From assembly GCA_036351055.1 (NCBI GenBank), contig JAZBOH010000247.1:1-48139 (forward strand): a DNA stretch of 48,139 nt, read 5' to 3'. Every line of letters starts with the position of its first letter. Positions within the stretch are counted from its first letter, which is position 1. Positions 8,084-17,320 of the stretch are shown piece after piece. The notes beneath the pieces were generated by a model. That model did no database searches, was not told the origin of the DNA, and was given only the letters and a program-made list of their open reading frames with translations. Origin of the DNA: JABDPF01 sp036351055. Lineage in GTDB: Bacteria; Pseudomonadota; Gammaproteobacteria; Xanthomonadales; SZUA-36. Position numbers and translations under genes: made by a program.

Positions 8084-8941
8084 ATGAACAAGCGTTTCAT
8101 CGTTATTGCGGTCATCGTCGTGCTCGTACTGGGCCTTATTGCATTTTACTGGTATGAGGCCCATGCTCCGGGCGCTTCGACCGAGGCCGAGACAGTGGCC
8201 GAAACCTCGTCGCAGGTGGTTGCCAGACCGGAACCGGTGCAGGAAACGGAAGCGCCAGCGATGGAGGTCGAAGAGAAATTGCCCATCGTCACGGCGGAAC
8301 TGGAAGAATTACCCTTGCCCCCGCTTGCTGAAAGTGACGGCTACGCCCGGCAAAATCTGGCCAGCGTGGTGGGTGAAGCCGCCGCAATGCACTATTTTGT
8401 CGATGAGAGCCTGGTCGCCCGGGCAGTGGCCAGCATCGATGCGCTGGGCAGCCGTCAGGTTCCCGGCAACATCCAGGCGATCCATGGACCCGCTGAAAGT
8501 TATGTCGCTGTTGAAGATCCCAGCCCGCCCACGATGATCCGAAACGAGCAGGGTGACCCCATGCCGCAGTATCTGTCCGACCCGGCCAACCGGGCACGGT
8601 ATACCGCTTACGTTGAAATGCTGGAGACCCTCAATGCGGAGTCCTTCGCGGCGCTGTATAGCCGCAATTACCCCCTGTTCCAGCAGGCCTGGCGCGAGTT
8701 GGGATACGTGGACGTGGATTTCAATGACAGGCTGGAAGAGGTGATCGACGAACTTCTGGCAACGCCGGAGGTTGATGAACCCTACCGCCTGGTCAAGCCG
8801 GAAGCCGTTTACCTGTTTGCGGACGAGGAACTGGAATCCCTGACGGCCGGGCAAAAAATCCTGCTCAGGATGGGCAGCGAAAACGCAGCGAGGGTAAAAT
8901 CCAGCCTGTTGAAAATCCGGAAAGCCCTCCGGGAAATGTGA
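8084..8941 (+). CDS. DUF3014 domain protein, single-pass membrane
   Basis: 285 aa with one N-terminal membrane helix (residues 4-23, RFIVIAVIVVLVLGLIAFYW), an acidic, T/E/P-rich linker to about residue 75, and a soluble periplasmic domain. The core (LPPLAESDGYARQNLASVVG, then VDESLVARAVASIDALGSRQVP) matches the DUF3014 family, which has no assigned function. A strong ribosome site (GGGAGG) precedes the ATG. It lies 18 nt before trxC, likely as one transcript. Confidence 0.85.
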   Translation: MNKRFIVIAVIVVLVLGLIAFYWYEAHAPGASTEAETVAETSSQVVARPEPVQETEAPAMEVEEKLPIVTAELEELPLPPLAESDGYARQNLASVVGEAAAMHYFVDESLVARAVASIDALGSRQVPGNIQAIHGPAESYVAVEDPSPPTMIRNEQGDPMPQYLSDPANRARYTAYVEMLETLNAESFAALYSRNYPLFQQAWRELGYVDVDFNDRLEEVIDELLATPEVDEPYRLVKPEAVYLFADEELESLTAGQKILLRMGSENAARVKSSLLKIRKALREM

Positions 8942-8959
8942 TCAGTAGGAATTTCAGAT

Positions 8960-9403
8960 ATGTCAGAAACACGCGTCGTTTGTCCGCATTGCGCTGCGAT
9001 TAACTTATTGCCATCGGAACGCCTGGGTGACGGCCCGCGATGCGGAAAGTGCAAGGACCCGATTTTCAGCGCCCAGCCGGTGGAATTGTCCGCCGCCACC
9101 TTTGAACGACATGTTGCGCGCAATGATATCCCGCTCCTGGTCGATTTCTGGGCCCCCTGGTGCGGCCCCTGCCTCTCCATGGCGCCGGCCTTCGAGGAAG
9201 CCGCCGCGAAACTCGAGCCCGCCGTGCGTTTCGCCAAGCTCAACACCGAGGAACAACAGATGACCGGCGCCCAATACAGTATCCGCAGCATCCCGACCAT
9301 GGTTCTGTTCCGCGGTGGAAAAGAAATAGCCCGCCAATCCGGCGCCATGATGAGCAAGGACATTATCCGCTGGGTAGAATCCCAACTGGGAAAGGTGAAT
9401 TAG
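8960..9403 (+). CDS. trxC: Thioredoxin 2 (zinc-finger thioredoxin)
   Basis: 147-aa cytoplasmic thiol-disulfide reductase. An N-terminal zinc-binding domain carries C8-x2-C11 and C28-x2-C31. The thioredoxin fold carries the redox site WCGPC (C68, C71) and the cis-proline motif SIPTMVLF. The extra zinc domain separates TrxC from TrxA. In the family it reduces cytosolic disulfides and is often linked to oxidative stress. AGGAA precedes the ATG. Confidence 0.95.
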   Translation: MSETRVVCPHCAAINLLPSERLGDGPRCGKCKDPIFSAQPVELSAATFERHVARNDIPLLVDFWAPWCGPCLSMAPAFEEAAAKLEPAVRFAKLNTEEQQMTGAQYSIRSIPTMVLFRGGKEIARQSGAMMSKDIIRWVESQLGKVN

Positions 9404-9436
9404 CCAGAGGGCGGGAGCAGGGAAGCGAAACTCCGC

Positions 9437-9931
9437 TTACTCGTAGACCCAGCGGGAATACTCTTTCCCGGCGCTGATCACGCTATGCGGCAAGCGCGCC
9501 ATCAACTGCCGGAAGTCCTCACCGGCCAGGTGGATCAGGTGCTCATGATCCCCGGCTTCGATGTAGATATCCGAGGCGTGCTTTAGCTGGTCGTCCCAGA
9601 TAACCTTCAACCCGTAAGCATTGCTCAGCGCGGGAATGGCGCCTGTTTCACAGTCCTTGAACAGTGCTTTGAGTTCGGCTTCGGTAGCCAGTTTGAGATC
9701 CCGTTCCAGTTCTTCGTTCACCCAGCCCAGGTTCAGGCGGTTGCTCGAGGGCAGAACGGCCACGATGAATCCGGCGCTGTCTTCCAGCACGACGGCCTTG
9801 GCCATCTGGTGCGGCGGCACATGGGCGGATTTCGCGGAATCCACGGCGGATTCCGTGTGGGGATGCGCAACCGAAGAGTACTGGACCTCATGGCTGTCCA
9901 GGTAAGATTTGAGGGTCGTTGCGATTGGCAT
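9437..9931 (-). CDS. YbaK/EbsC-type aminoacyl-tRNA deacylase
   Basis: 164-aa protein of the YbaK/ProX editing-domain family, which hydrolyses mischarged aminoacyl-tRNA in trans. The motifs SAKSAHVPPHQMAKAVVLED and VLPSSNRLNLGWVNEEL, plus the late DCETGAIPALSNAYGL, are characteristic. I chose ATG 9931 (MPIATTLKSYL) because GAGGT sits about 8 nt before it; an upstream ATG at 9958 would add nine residues without a clear ribosome site. It converges on trxC. The exact amino-acid specificity is not determined. Confidence 0.85.
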   Translation of the reverse strand: MPIATTLKSYLDSHEVQYSSVAHPHTESAVDSAKSAHVPPHQMAKAVVLEDSAGFIVAVLPSSNRLNLGWVNEELERDLKLATEAELKALFKDCETGAIPALSNAYGLKVIWDDQLKHASDIYIEAGDHEHLIHLAGEDFRQLMARLPHSVISAGKEYSRWVYE

Positions 9932-10138
9932 GGCTTGTACCTCGTGTTGCTGGCTCAAATACGCGGCCTTACGCTAATGTAAATATAGTCTCTTGGAGCC
10001 AATATTTCGCGATTCAGGTCAATTAAACGAGTCTCACCAGCGCCGGCATTCCGGTCGCGCTTCTTTGCCCAGGCGCAAGGCGCTTGGCATGGTGAAAGAA
10101 TTTGGGCTTGGACGCGATGCAGGGTAGGCTAGGCGGCT

Positions 10139-10963
10139 ATGAACCCATGGATTTTTCTTTCTGTAGTTGTGGCCGCCATGGCATTGGCATGGTGGATTCC
10201 GCGTTTCAGGTTGCAGCGCGCGGTCAGCGCGCCGTTTCCTGAGCCGTGGGTGGAAATACTGGAGCGGAATATAGAGGTATATCGCAAGTTGCCGATGCCG
10301 CTCAGGATGCAGTTGCGCCAGCTGATCAAGCGCTTTTTGCACAAGAAGCACTTCAGCGGGGCGGGCGGTCTCGAACTGACGGACGAGATCCGGGTAACGA
10401 TTGCGGCCCAGGCCTGCATGTTGCAACTGAACCGAAAAGGCGCACTTTACCCGCGCCTCAAGTACATCATCGTGTACCCGACCGCTTTCGTGGTGAGCCG
10501 GACCGAGACGGATGCCAGCGGCGTGTCCGGTGAAACCAGGCGGGGCCTGCTGGGCGAATCCTGGGACAACGGCAAGGTCATTCTTGCCTGGGACAATGTG
10601 CTGCACGGTGCGCGTAATTTCGTCGATGGGAAGAACGTTGTCCTGCATGAATTTTCTCACCAGCTGGACAGTGAGTCGGGCAGCACCGATGGCGCGCCCG
10701 TGCTGGCCGGTGAGTCAAGTTATCGCAGCTGGGCCGCGGCCCTGTCCGGCGAGTACCGGGTTCTTCAACGCAAGGCGCGTGCGGGCCAGCGATCGCTGAT
10801 GGATCACTATGGAGCGACCAACCCGGCGGAGTTTTTCGCGGTGGCCACGGAAACCTTTTTTGAAAAACCACAAAGCATGGCCAGACACCATGATGAATTG
10901 TTCGAGGTTCTTCGCGCTTACTACCGGATCGATCCACGTGAGTGGCAGACCGATGAGTCCTGA
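10139..10963 (+). CDS. MtfA-like zinc metallopeptidase (M90)
   Basis: 274 aa. An N-terminal hydrophobic helix (residues 4-20) is followed by an MtfA-type domain. The zinc site is H170-E-F-S-H174, and NPAEFFAVATETFFEKP around 221-237 supplies the likely third acidic ligand. E. coli MtfA is soluble and tied to glucose PTS control through Mlc; this homologue has an anchor, so its location and role may differ. It lies 35 nt upstream of an ABC exporter on the same strand. Confidence 0.87.
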   Translation: MNPWIFLSVVVAAMALAWWIPRFRLQRAVSAPFPEPWVEILERNIEVYRKLPMPLRMQLRQLIKRFLHKKHFSGAGGLELTDEIRVTIAAQACMLQLNRKGALYPRLKYIIVYPTAFVVSRTETDASGVSGETRRGLLGESWDNGKVILAWDNVLHGARNFVDGKNVVLHEFSHQLDSESGSTDGAPVLAGESSYRSWAAALSGEYRVLQRKARAGQRSLMDHYGATNPAEFFAVATETFFEKPQSMARHHDELFEVLRAYYRIDPREWQTDES

Positions 10964-10998
10964 TTCGACTGCATCGCTGCGGAACGCGGGTATCGCCA

Positions 10999-12774
10999 AT
11001 GCGTGAGACAAGCGGCAGCGACCGCCCCAAGGCAGACTCGCTCAAGCCTCTGCGTACCCTGTGGCCCTTTATCACGCCGTACTCGGGAACCCTGGTCGCG
11101 GCCCTGTTTGCCCTGCTGGTAGCCTCGGCGGCCATGCTGGCCATGCCCGTGGCCCTGCGCTACCTGATCGACAACGGTTTCATGGCGCAAAACCTGGGCA
11201 CCGTGAACCGCTATTTCTTCTGGTTCCTGCTGGCCTCCCTGCTGTTCAGTGTGTTCGCCGCCCTGCGCTACTACCTGGTGACCTGGCTGGGGGAACGGGT
11301 CGTGGCGGATATCCGCAACGCGGTGTATGCCCGGGTCATCCGGATGGACCCTTCATTTTTCGAAGTGACCCGCACGGGTGAGGTGCTGTCCCGCCTGACC
11401 ACCGACACGACACTGGTCCAAAGCATCTCAGGTTCCGGTTTGTCGATCGCCCTGCGTTCAACGTTGAGCCTGGTGGGAGGCCTGATCATGCTGGTCCTGA
11501 CCAGTCCGCGAATGGCCGGTTACACGCTGATGGGCATCGTGGTGGTGGTTGTGCCGGTCATCGTGGTCGGGCGGTTCATTCGGCGCCTGTCACGCCAGTC
11601 GCAGGACCGGGTTGCCGATACCAGCGGTCTCGCCGGTGAAACCCTGAACGCGATGCAGACCGTTCAGTCTTTCACCCTGGAGGACCTGCAGACGAAACGC
11701 TACGCGGACGCCGTCAAAGCCAGTTTCCAGACGGCCGTGTCTCGAATCCGGATGAACGCGGTACTGGTGGCGGTGGCCTTCGTGCTGGTGTTCAGCATGC
11801 TGACCCTGTTTTTGTGGGGCGGTTCGCGCGCTGTTCTGTCCGGAGAAATGACCGGTGGGCAATTGGGCCAGTTCCTGATGTATGCGTTTTTTGTCGGTTC
11901 TTCCGCGATGGCGCTGAGCAGTCTCTGGGGTGAGATCCAGAGAGCCGCCGGCGCCATGGAACGGTTGTCGGAACTGCTGCAGTCGGAACCGGTGATCCGT
12001 GCACCGCAACACCCGGCGAAACTGCCGGACCGCGTGACGGGGCGAATCGAATTCGAGCACGCAGGTTTCAGTTATCCCTCGCGCACGGGTGAACTGGCTC
12101 TGGATGATTTCAGCCTGGTGGTCGAGCCGGGTGACACCGTGGCCATCGTTGGACCATCCGGGGCGGGCAAGAGCACCAGTTTCCAGTTGCTGCTGCGTTT
12201 TTACGATCTGTCTGCAGGGCAGATCCGGATCGACGGCGTTGATATCGCCCGGCTGGACCCGCGGGAACTGCGGCGTATCGTCGGACTGGTGCCACAGGAA
12301 ACCGTGCTCTTTGGCGAAAGCGCCATGGAAAACATCCGTTATGGCCGGCCCGGCGCCAGCGACGAAGAAGTGCGGGAGGCTGCCCGCCTGGCCGCGGCCG
12401 ACCAGTTTATCGAGAAACTACCGGATGGTTACGAAACCTACCTGGGCGAACGTGGCACGCGCCTGTCGAGCGGTCAGCGTCAACGCATCGCCATTGCCCG
12501 CGCCATCCTCAAGGATCCTCCCATCCTGTTGCTGGATGAAGCGACCAGTTCGCTCGATGCGGAAAGTGAACGCCTGGTCCAGGCGGCCCTGGAAGGGCTG
12601 ATGAAGAACCGCACGACCCTGGTCATCGCACACCGATTGGCCACCGTAAAAAAAGTCGACCGCATCCTGGTGATGAACCACGGCCGGCTCGAGGCGATTG
12701 GCCCGCACAAACAGCTGATCGAGGAAAATGCGCTGTATGCCCGGCTGGCAGAGTTGCAGTTCGGGGGAATCTGA
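10999..12774 (+). CDS. MsbA-related ABC exporter (fused TMD-NBD)
   Basis: 591-aa half-transporter expected to act as a homodimer. Six membrane helices span about residues 30-320, followed by the nucleotide-binding domain. Walker A GPSGAGKST is near 385-393, signature LSSGQRQR near 489-496 and Walker B ILLLDEATSSLD near 508-519, with the H-loop IAHRLAT. It resembles the MsbA-related lipid/drug exporter family common in Proteobacteria; it is probably not the essential MsbA itself, since no lipid A genes are adjacent. A short CCTGG/CCAGG inverted repeat follows the stop. Confidence 0.9.
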   Translation: MRETSGSDRPKADSLKPLRTLWPFITPYSGTLVAALFALLVASAAMLAMPVALRYLIDNGFMAQNLGTVNRYFFWFLLASLLFSVFAALRYYLVTWLGERVVADIRNAVYARVIRMDPSFFEVTRTGEVLSRLTTDTTLVQSISGSGLSIALRSTLSLVGGLIMLVLTSPRMAGYTLMGIVVVVVPVIVVGRFIRRLSRQSQDRVADTSGLAGETLNAMQTVQSFTLEDLQTKRYADAVKASFQTAVSRIRMNAVLVAVAFVLVFSMLTLFLWGGSRAVLSGEMTGGQLGQFLMYAFFVGSSAMALSSLWGEIQRAAGAMERLSELLQSEPVIRAPQHPAKLPDRVTGRIEFEHAGFSYPSRTGELALDDFSLVVEPGDTVAIVGPSGAGKSTSFQLLLRFYDLSAGQIRIDGVDIARLDPRELRRIVGLVPQETVLFGESAMENIRYGRPGASDEEVREAARLAAADQFIEKLPDGYETYLGERGTRLSSGQRQRIAIARAILKDPPILLLDEATSSLDAESERLVQAALEGLMKNRTTLVIAHRLATVKKVDRILVMNHGRLEAIGPHKQLIEENALYARLAELQFGGI

Positions 12775-12790
12775 CCTGGAGGCCACCAGG
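12775..12790. terminator. Weak hairpin between convergent genes
   Basis: CCTGG-AGGCCA-CCAGG directly after the ABC exporter stop, between convergent genes. Short stem and no T-run; weak evidence. Confidence 0.2.
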
Positions 12791-12836
12791 AAAACCGCTG
12801 TCCAGTGGCAGAAGGCAATCGCAGAAGCGGATTCAT

Positions 12837-13802
12837 TTATCCGTTCGATGGATCGCAGAGCTGCAGCCAGGCGTGAATCGCGGCGCCCTTGATACCGATG
12901 TGCTCGTCCCTGTTCAGGTAAACCGGAATCCGTTCCAGGATATGCCGGTAGGAACGTCCGTCGTCAAACTCGTCCCGGAACGACCTGGATTCCACCAGGT
13001 GCGGATTCTTGGCCGCCACGCCACCGCTGATGACCAATGCCTCCACCGGGTACATCGCGAGACAATAATTGCGGCAGACACGTGCGTAGAACCGTGCGAA
13101 GTAGCGGCAGGTTTCTGATTCGTTTTCTTCCTGCTTCAGCGCCTCGGCCGGGCTTACGGTGGTGCCGGTCAGCGCTTCGTGCAAGCGGGCGGCGCCCGAC
13201 CCACTGACCACGTCATCGCCGCTGAGCCAGCTTTTGCCGGTACGTGACCGCATGGCGGCTTCGATTTGCCTCTCTTTTTCGGTGTTGAATGAAAAGCTGA
13301 CGTGCCCGGCTTCGGAGGTAATCACGATGCGCTCACCCCTGTACGGTTTGAGCGCGGCATGTCCGAGCCCGGTGCCGGCGCCAACGATGGCGATACAGCC
13401 GGGTCCGGCGGGCGAGCCAGACCGCACCAGGTCCATCCGGTCGAACACGTCCGGGTCCATGAAACCGTGCGCCTGGGCAAAAAAATCGTTCAGGAGGAAG
13501 GCGTTTTGCACCCGCCGCGAAACACTGAGGTCGATGTCCCAGGGGATGTTGGGCAGGGTGGCGCGCCTGCCGCTGACGGCGCCTGCGATGGCAATCGCCA
13601 GTGCATCGAATTCCCCGATGTCGGGGCTGCCGGGCGGCCGGTTGGCTGAGTAGTGGTCCAGCAGATGGTCAAAAGAATCGATGGATTCTGACCAGGTTGG
13701 AAAGATGACCGGTGCGGACATGGAGATCTGGGACAATCCGGATATCTCCACCTGTGAAAAGCGGGAGTTGGTCCCGCCGATGTCGGCGGCCAGGATTTTC
13801 AT
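12837..13802 (-). CDS. glk: Glucokinase
   Basis: 321-aa cytoplasmic ATP-dependent kinase converting glucose to glucose 6-phosphate. The start at 13802 (MKILAADIGGTNSRF) is chosen because the phosphate-binding DIGGTNSRF must be near the N-terminus; the frame extends 117 nt further upstream but overlaps the phosphodiesterase gene. Family marks: LLNDFFAQAHG, IVGAGTGLGHA, SEAGHVSF and SGSGAARLHEAL, all typical of the bacterial Glk family (not ROK). It is last in a long minus-strand run. It could feed on glucose released by the GH1 enzyme at 46120, although it has no shared operator. Confidence 0.92.
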   Translation of the reverse strand: MKILAADIGGTNSRFSQVEISGLSQISMSAPVIFPTWSESIDSFDHLLDHYSANRPPGSPDIGEFDALAIAIAGAVSGRRATLPNIPWDIDLSVSRRVQNAFLLNDFFAQAHGFMDPDVFDRMDLVRSGSPAGPGCIAIVGAGTGLGHAALKPYRGERIVITSEAGHVSFSFNTEKERQIEAAMRSRTGKSWLSGDDVVSGSGAARLHEALTGTTVSPAEALKQEENESETCRYFARFYARVCRNYCLAMYPVEALVISGGVAAKNPHLVESRSFRDEFDDGRSYRHILERIPVYLNRDEHIGIKGAAIHAWLQLCDPSNG

Positions 13803-13866
13803 CGGATTCCCCAAGCGTGTTCCATCTGTGCGATTTTTTGCCAGCAAATAAGCGCGAGTTGGAATT

Positions 13867-15141
13867 CTAACCTTTTTCCGGCAGCAATCGCGAGGCCAGG
13901 GCGGTGGCGTCTCCGTCAACCGGGCCGGGCGCCTCCAGGCCCAGGATATCCAGCATCATCGGAAAAATATCCGTGACGTGGACCACGCCGGTGCGCGTCC
14001 CGGCGGGTATGCGCGGTCCCGTGGCGTAGAAAATACCACGCATTTCGGGCACATCCGGCGCCCAGCCGTGATCGCCGGCCGTCAGCCTTCCGCGGTTCGA
14101 TTCTGAGGTGATGACGCCACAACCGGCATCGGCCTGGACAAACAGGTCCGGGTAGCGCCGGCTGGCGCCTGCGTTCCAGCCGGGCGGCAGTTCAGTGGGT
14201 AGATAAGCCCGGCCACAGTCCCAGTGGCGGTTGATCACGTCCCGCATTGCCGTGGCCCGTTCCATGTCGTCATCATCAATGTGGATGAAAGCGTTGGGGC
14301 CGCCGTTGATCACGGTGCAGCCTTCCAGGTCGAGCCAGTCGTCCAGGACCAGGGGTTCCTGCGGCCCATAGGCCGCCTGCCCATGATCGGATACCACCAC
14401 GACATAAACCTGGCCGCCATGGGGCAAGGCGGCGATTCCATCGAGCAGGGTTCCCAGCTGATGGTCGAGTTGTCGCACGGCGGCCATGTTTTCCTCTGAC
14501 TCCGGGCCGTACCAGTGGCCGTGGTCGTCGACCCGCTCGAAATACAGGGTCAGCAGGTGTGGGCGGCTGTCTTCGGGCCCTCCCAGCCAGTCCAGTACCT
14601 GGTTGACGCGGGCCCGATCGGGCACGTCTGCGTCAAAGGACCGCCAATGACTTGGGCGAATCCCGTCCACGTCCGCCTCGGTCCCCACGAAGTAGTAGGC
14701 GGCGGTCCGCATGCCCGCTTTCTCGGCCGTTACCCAGATCGGTTCGGCCAGGTACCAGCGCCCGTCCTGGACCGTTGTCCGGTCCTTGTAGCGGTACCAG
14801 TCCAGGCCGTTTTCATGTGGAAAATCGTTGGCCACGATGCCGTGCCGCCACGGCAGCGTACCGCTGGCGATCGAGTAGTGGTTGGGAAAGGTGACGGTCG
14901 GAAAAACAGGTTGCAGGGCTTCGGCTTTCAGCCCGTTGCGGGCCATGCGGTCCAGTGCCGGGGTTTCCGTCAGCGCAGCGTAATCCCAACGGAATCCATC
15001 GAAGGAAACCAACACCAGGTAAGGCTTGCTGCGTTGCTCCGGGGCGTTGTCTCGTGACGTTGCGCAGCCAGTGGCCAGTAAAAGTGCCAACAGGAAAAGA
15101 ACGGTGACAGCCTTCGAGCGATGCAGGTGGCGATGGAACAT
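13867..15141 (-). CDS. Lipoprotein nucleotide pyrophosphatase/phosphodiesterase
   Basis: 424-aa exported lipoprotein of the alkaline-phosphatase superfamily (NPP type). The N-terminus has a basic stretch, a hydrophobic core and a lipobox ending LATGC (Cys about residue 26). Metal and catalytic motifs: VSFDGFRWD (metal Asp), PTVTFPNHYS (Thr nucleophile), VVSDHGQAAYG and GDHGWAP (Asp/His ligands). It probably hydrolyses phosphodiester or pyrophosphate bonds of nucleotides or lipids in the periplasm. The start ATG at 15141 is the only one that yields the signal. It follows the cyclophilin gene. Confidence 0.9.
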   Translation of the reverse strand: MFHRHLHRSKAVTVLFLLALLLATGCATSRDNAPEQRSKPYLVLVSFDGFRWDYAALTETPALDRMARNGLKAEALQPVFPTVTFPNHYSIASGTLPWRHGIVANDFPHENGLDWYRYKDRTTVQDGRWYLAEPIWVTAEKAGMRTAAYYFVGTEADVDGIRPSHWRSFDADVPDRARVNQVLDWLGGPEDSRPHLLTLYFERVDDHGHWYGPESEENMAAVRQLDHQLGTLLDGIAALPHGGQVYVVVVSDHGQAAYGPQEPLVLDDWLDLEGCTVINGGPNAFIHIDDDDMERATAMRDVINRHWDCGRAYLPTELPPGWNAGASRRYPDLFVQADAGCGVITSESNRGRLTAGDHGWAPDVPEMRGIFYATGPRIPAGTRTGVVHVTDIFPMMLDILGLEAPGPVDGDATALASRLLPEKG

Positions 15142-15188
15142 GCCCCCATTTTAAGCGAACGGCGCGGGCGGGTCTCGCCTTCTGTTTC

Positions 15189-16061
15189 TCAGCGCGTAAC
15201 GTGACCCGCCATGGGTACCTGGCACACATCCAGGACCTTTGGCGGGCGGTTGTGGAAAAACTTCTGTTTGCGGTTGCGGCGGTCATCGAGATAGGAACGG
15301 AAGGACTTGTCAGCCGTGTCCAGCACCAGCGCCGTCACCTGCTGCTCTTCGGGGGTTTCGGAACCGAGCCACATGGAACGAATGCGGCTTTGGGCCGCGT
15401 CATCGGTGATGATGCCGTTATCGGCGGGGTTTCCGCGCCGGATTCTTTGCACGGCTTCCATGCCGTAAATGACACGGCCAAATACATTCATATTACGGTC
15501 GAGGTATCGGGGCGCCTGGCCGGTCACGATGTAGAAATCCGTGCGGCTTGAATCAGGCCCCTCGTTACGCGCCATGGCCACTGCGCCGGGGCAGTGCGCC
15601 AGCCAGGCCTTGTTCGCCCCGGGGTCGAGCGCGACCGCAAATCCATCGACAAAGCCCGTTTCCGGGGCGAACATGTCGGGCTCCTGAGCACGGATGTAGG
15701 AAATTTCTTGCGGCCAGTCGATTTCAAACTCTGCGTCGATCAGCGGCACGTTGCTGCGCTCACCAAGGTCACTGCCATCACCACCCTGGGCCACGAAGCC
15801 ATCGATCACGCGGTAGAATCCCAGCCCGTCGTAAAAGCCCGATTCCACCAGCTGCTTGAACTGCCTGACGGTCTTGGGGGCGAAGAGCGGGTTCAGCTCG
15901 ATCACCACCTGGCCTTCGTGCAGGTCCATGAATACAAGGCGATCCGGATCGACTTCGCGCCAGACGGGTTCACCCTTCGCAAGGGTGGTTGAGCTTGCAA
16001 CTGCCAGCGCCAGGCCCAAAGCCAGGAAAACGACGGGACTGAGGAATTGCCGGCCGGTCAT
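15189..16061 (-). CDS. Periplasmic cyclophilin-type peptidyl-prolyl isomerase
   Basis: 290 aa with a Sec signal peptide (about 1-29, ending STTLAKG). The cyclophilin domain starts at VVIELNPLFAPKTVRQFKQLV. The catalytic block FYRVIDGFVAQGG keeps the Arg, Phe and Gln of active cyclophilins, and VFGRVIYGMEAVQRI is present later. It is longer than PpiA, with insertions around residues 100-140 and a C-terminal extension. Role: proline isomerisation in folding of envelope proteins. It follows the small conserved gene by 6 nt. Confidence 0.9.
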   Translation of the reverse strand: MTGRQFLSPVVFLALGLALAVASSTTLAKGEPVWREVDPDRLVFMDLHEGQVVIELNPLFAPKTVRQFKQLVESGFYDGLGFYRVIDGFVAQGGDGSDLGERSNVPLIDAEFEIDWPQEISYIRAQEPDMFAPETGFVDGFAVALDPGANKAWLAHCPGAVAMARNEGPDSSRTDFYIVTGQAPRYLDRNMNVFGRVIYGMEAVQRIRRGNPADNGIITDDAAQSRIRSMWLGSETPEEQQVTALVLDTADKSFRSYLDDRRNRKQKFFHNRPPKVLDVCQVPMAGHVTR

Positions 16062-16067
16062 GTCGGA

Positions 16068-16445
16068 TCAGGGCATCTGGATATTGCCGCCGCCACCCAT
16101 GCCGCCACTTCCGGGCACGACGATCTGCGACGCTTGTTGGCGCTGCATTTCCTTCAGTTCTTCCATGGTTCTCTCGAAGGCTTGCTTGGCGCCTTCGCCA
16201 AACCCCGCGGCGGCCGCGCTCAGGGAGTCCGCCTCGATCTCGAAGGAGAGGGGCAGGGGGCCGGCGCTGGTCATCACCTGGGTGGACCCGACAAACTGCA
16301 CGGCGCGGCTGCTGTCCGCCTCGCCTTCGGCGGTAACCGGGGTGATGCGGCGCAGGGTGCCGACCTTGTTGTCGGTAAAGGTCTCTTCCCGGTACAGGTT
16401 GGAGGCGTCCATGTTGATTTCAGTGCTGGTTTCGGGGTTGTTCAT
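16068..16445 (-). CDS. Conserved cytoplasmic protein, 125 aa
   Basis: No signal or membrane segment. The sequence MDASNLYREETFTDNKVGTL and VQFVGSTQVMTSAGPLPLSF looks like a small conserved family I remember from Gammaproteobacterial genomes annotated only as cytoplasmic or hypothetical. There is a helical segment (about 75-108) and a Gly/Met-rich tail (GSGGMGGGG). Function unknown. It is tightly linked (6 nt) to the exported cyclophilin gene. Confidence 0.75.
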   Translation of the reverse strand: MNNPETSTEINMDASNLYREETFTDNKVGTLRRITPVTAEGEADSSRAVQFVGSTQVMTSAGPLPLSFEIEADSLSAAAAGFGEGAKQAFERTMEELKEMQRQQASQIVVPGSGGMGGGGNIQMP

Positions 16446-16562
16446 GGTTCAATTCCTTGTTGGTTCCAGCATATCTGGGGTCACTGCCCCGAATTCGCAA
16501 TGACGTAATATTACCCCTCCCGGGCTGGATTTGTCCCGGGAACGGACCACGGCTGATGGTGG

Positions 16563-16907
16563 TCAGTCAGAACTTGCCTGTTGCCTCCTAAGCGCGGTGT
16601 CACAGGCTGATTTCATCAGGTAACAGGGGTTCCCGATACTTCCGCGGCAATTGATGCTCGCTTCTTCCTTGCCGTCCTTGTCCCGGGTGATGGCCAGGAG
16701 CTTCGCTGGAATGAATGCCTGCACGCGATAGATACACTGATCCCAGCTTGCATCCTCCGGCAGGCCCACCACCACCACTTCTTCCTTTGGGTAAAGGCAG
16801 GTAGCGTAGTCCAGAAATTTCGTTTCCCCAGGTTTGTATTCACAGGCCAGGGCCGCACCACTGGCGAACAAGGCTGCCAAAACAGCGAACCGTAGTCTCA
16901 TTTTCAT
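16563..16907 (-). CDS. Secreted six-cysteine small protein
   Basis: 114 aa with a clear Sec signal peptide (MKMRLRFAVLAALFASGAALA, cleavage near residue 21). The mature chain of about 93 residues has six cysteines (in ACEYK, ATCLY, DQCIY, INCRG, NPCYL and SACDT), enough for three disulfides in the periplasm or outside. No family recognised. It is downstream of the small lipoprotein gene with a 71-nt gap. Confidence 0.7.
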   Translation of the reverse strand: MKMRLRFAVLAALFASGAALACEYKPGETKFLDYATCLYPKEEVVVVGLPEDASWDQCIYRVQAFIPAKLLAITRDKDGKEEASINCRGSIGNPCYLMKSACDTALRRQQASSD

Positions 16908-16978
16908 GGGAGCACCTCCAATGCTTGGACAACATTGAGCGGGGCGAGTGCCGCTGTTTGGGCCCGGTCCGGGCTCTT

Positions 16979-17320
16979 TTACTGCTGCCCTGCAGGGTTT
17001 TGGTCCAGGTTGACCATTTCCTGCATCTGCCGGCCCAGTTCAAGCAGGGCTTCATCCGCCTGTTGCAGGCTGCGGTAAGCCTCTGCTGCGTGGAACTCAG
17101 CCGCGGAAACGTTACCTTCAATCGCGGCCGTTTCGGCATGGGTAATCTCGGTGGATGCCGTGTCGAGGCGCAGGTGTATCCAGTACATGCGCTCGGTTTT
17201 TTGCTGGATTTCCTGCCTCAGTGCGGCCATGTCGACCCCTGGTTGGGCGGGAGCCGGTTTGCACGCGGCCAGCAGGAAAACCAGCATGACCAGGGTGCAG
17301 CTCATGATTGCCTTACTCAT
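16979..17320 (-). CDS. Small lipoprotein, helical
   Basis: 113 aa. Signal with lipobox LLAAC (Cys about residue 20) and a mature helical domain rich in A, E, Q and H that may form a coiled coil. Function unknown. I prefer ATG 17320, which overlaps the end of the isoaspartyl peptidase gene by 8 nt (ATGAGTAA). A TTG at 17335 has a better-spaced AAGGAG and would add five residues, so the start is uncertain. Confidence 0.65.
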   Translation of the reverse strand: MSKAIMSCTLVMLVFLLAACKPAPAQPGVDMAALRQEIQQKTERMYWIHLRLDTASTEITHAETAAIEGNVSAAEFHAAEAYRSLQQADEALLELGRQMQEMVNLDQNPAGQQ

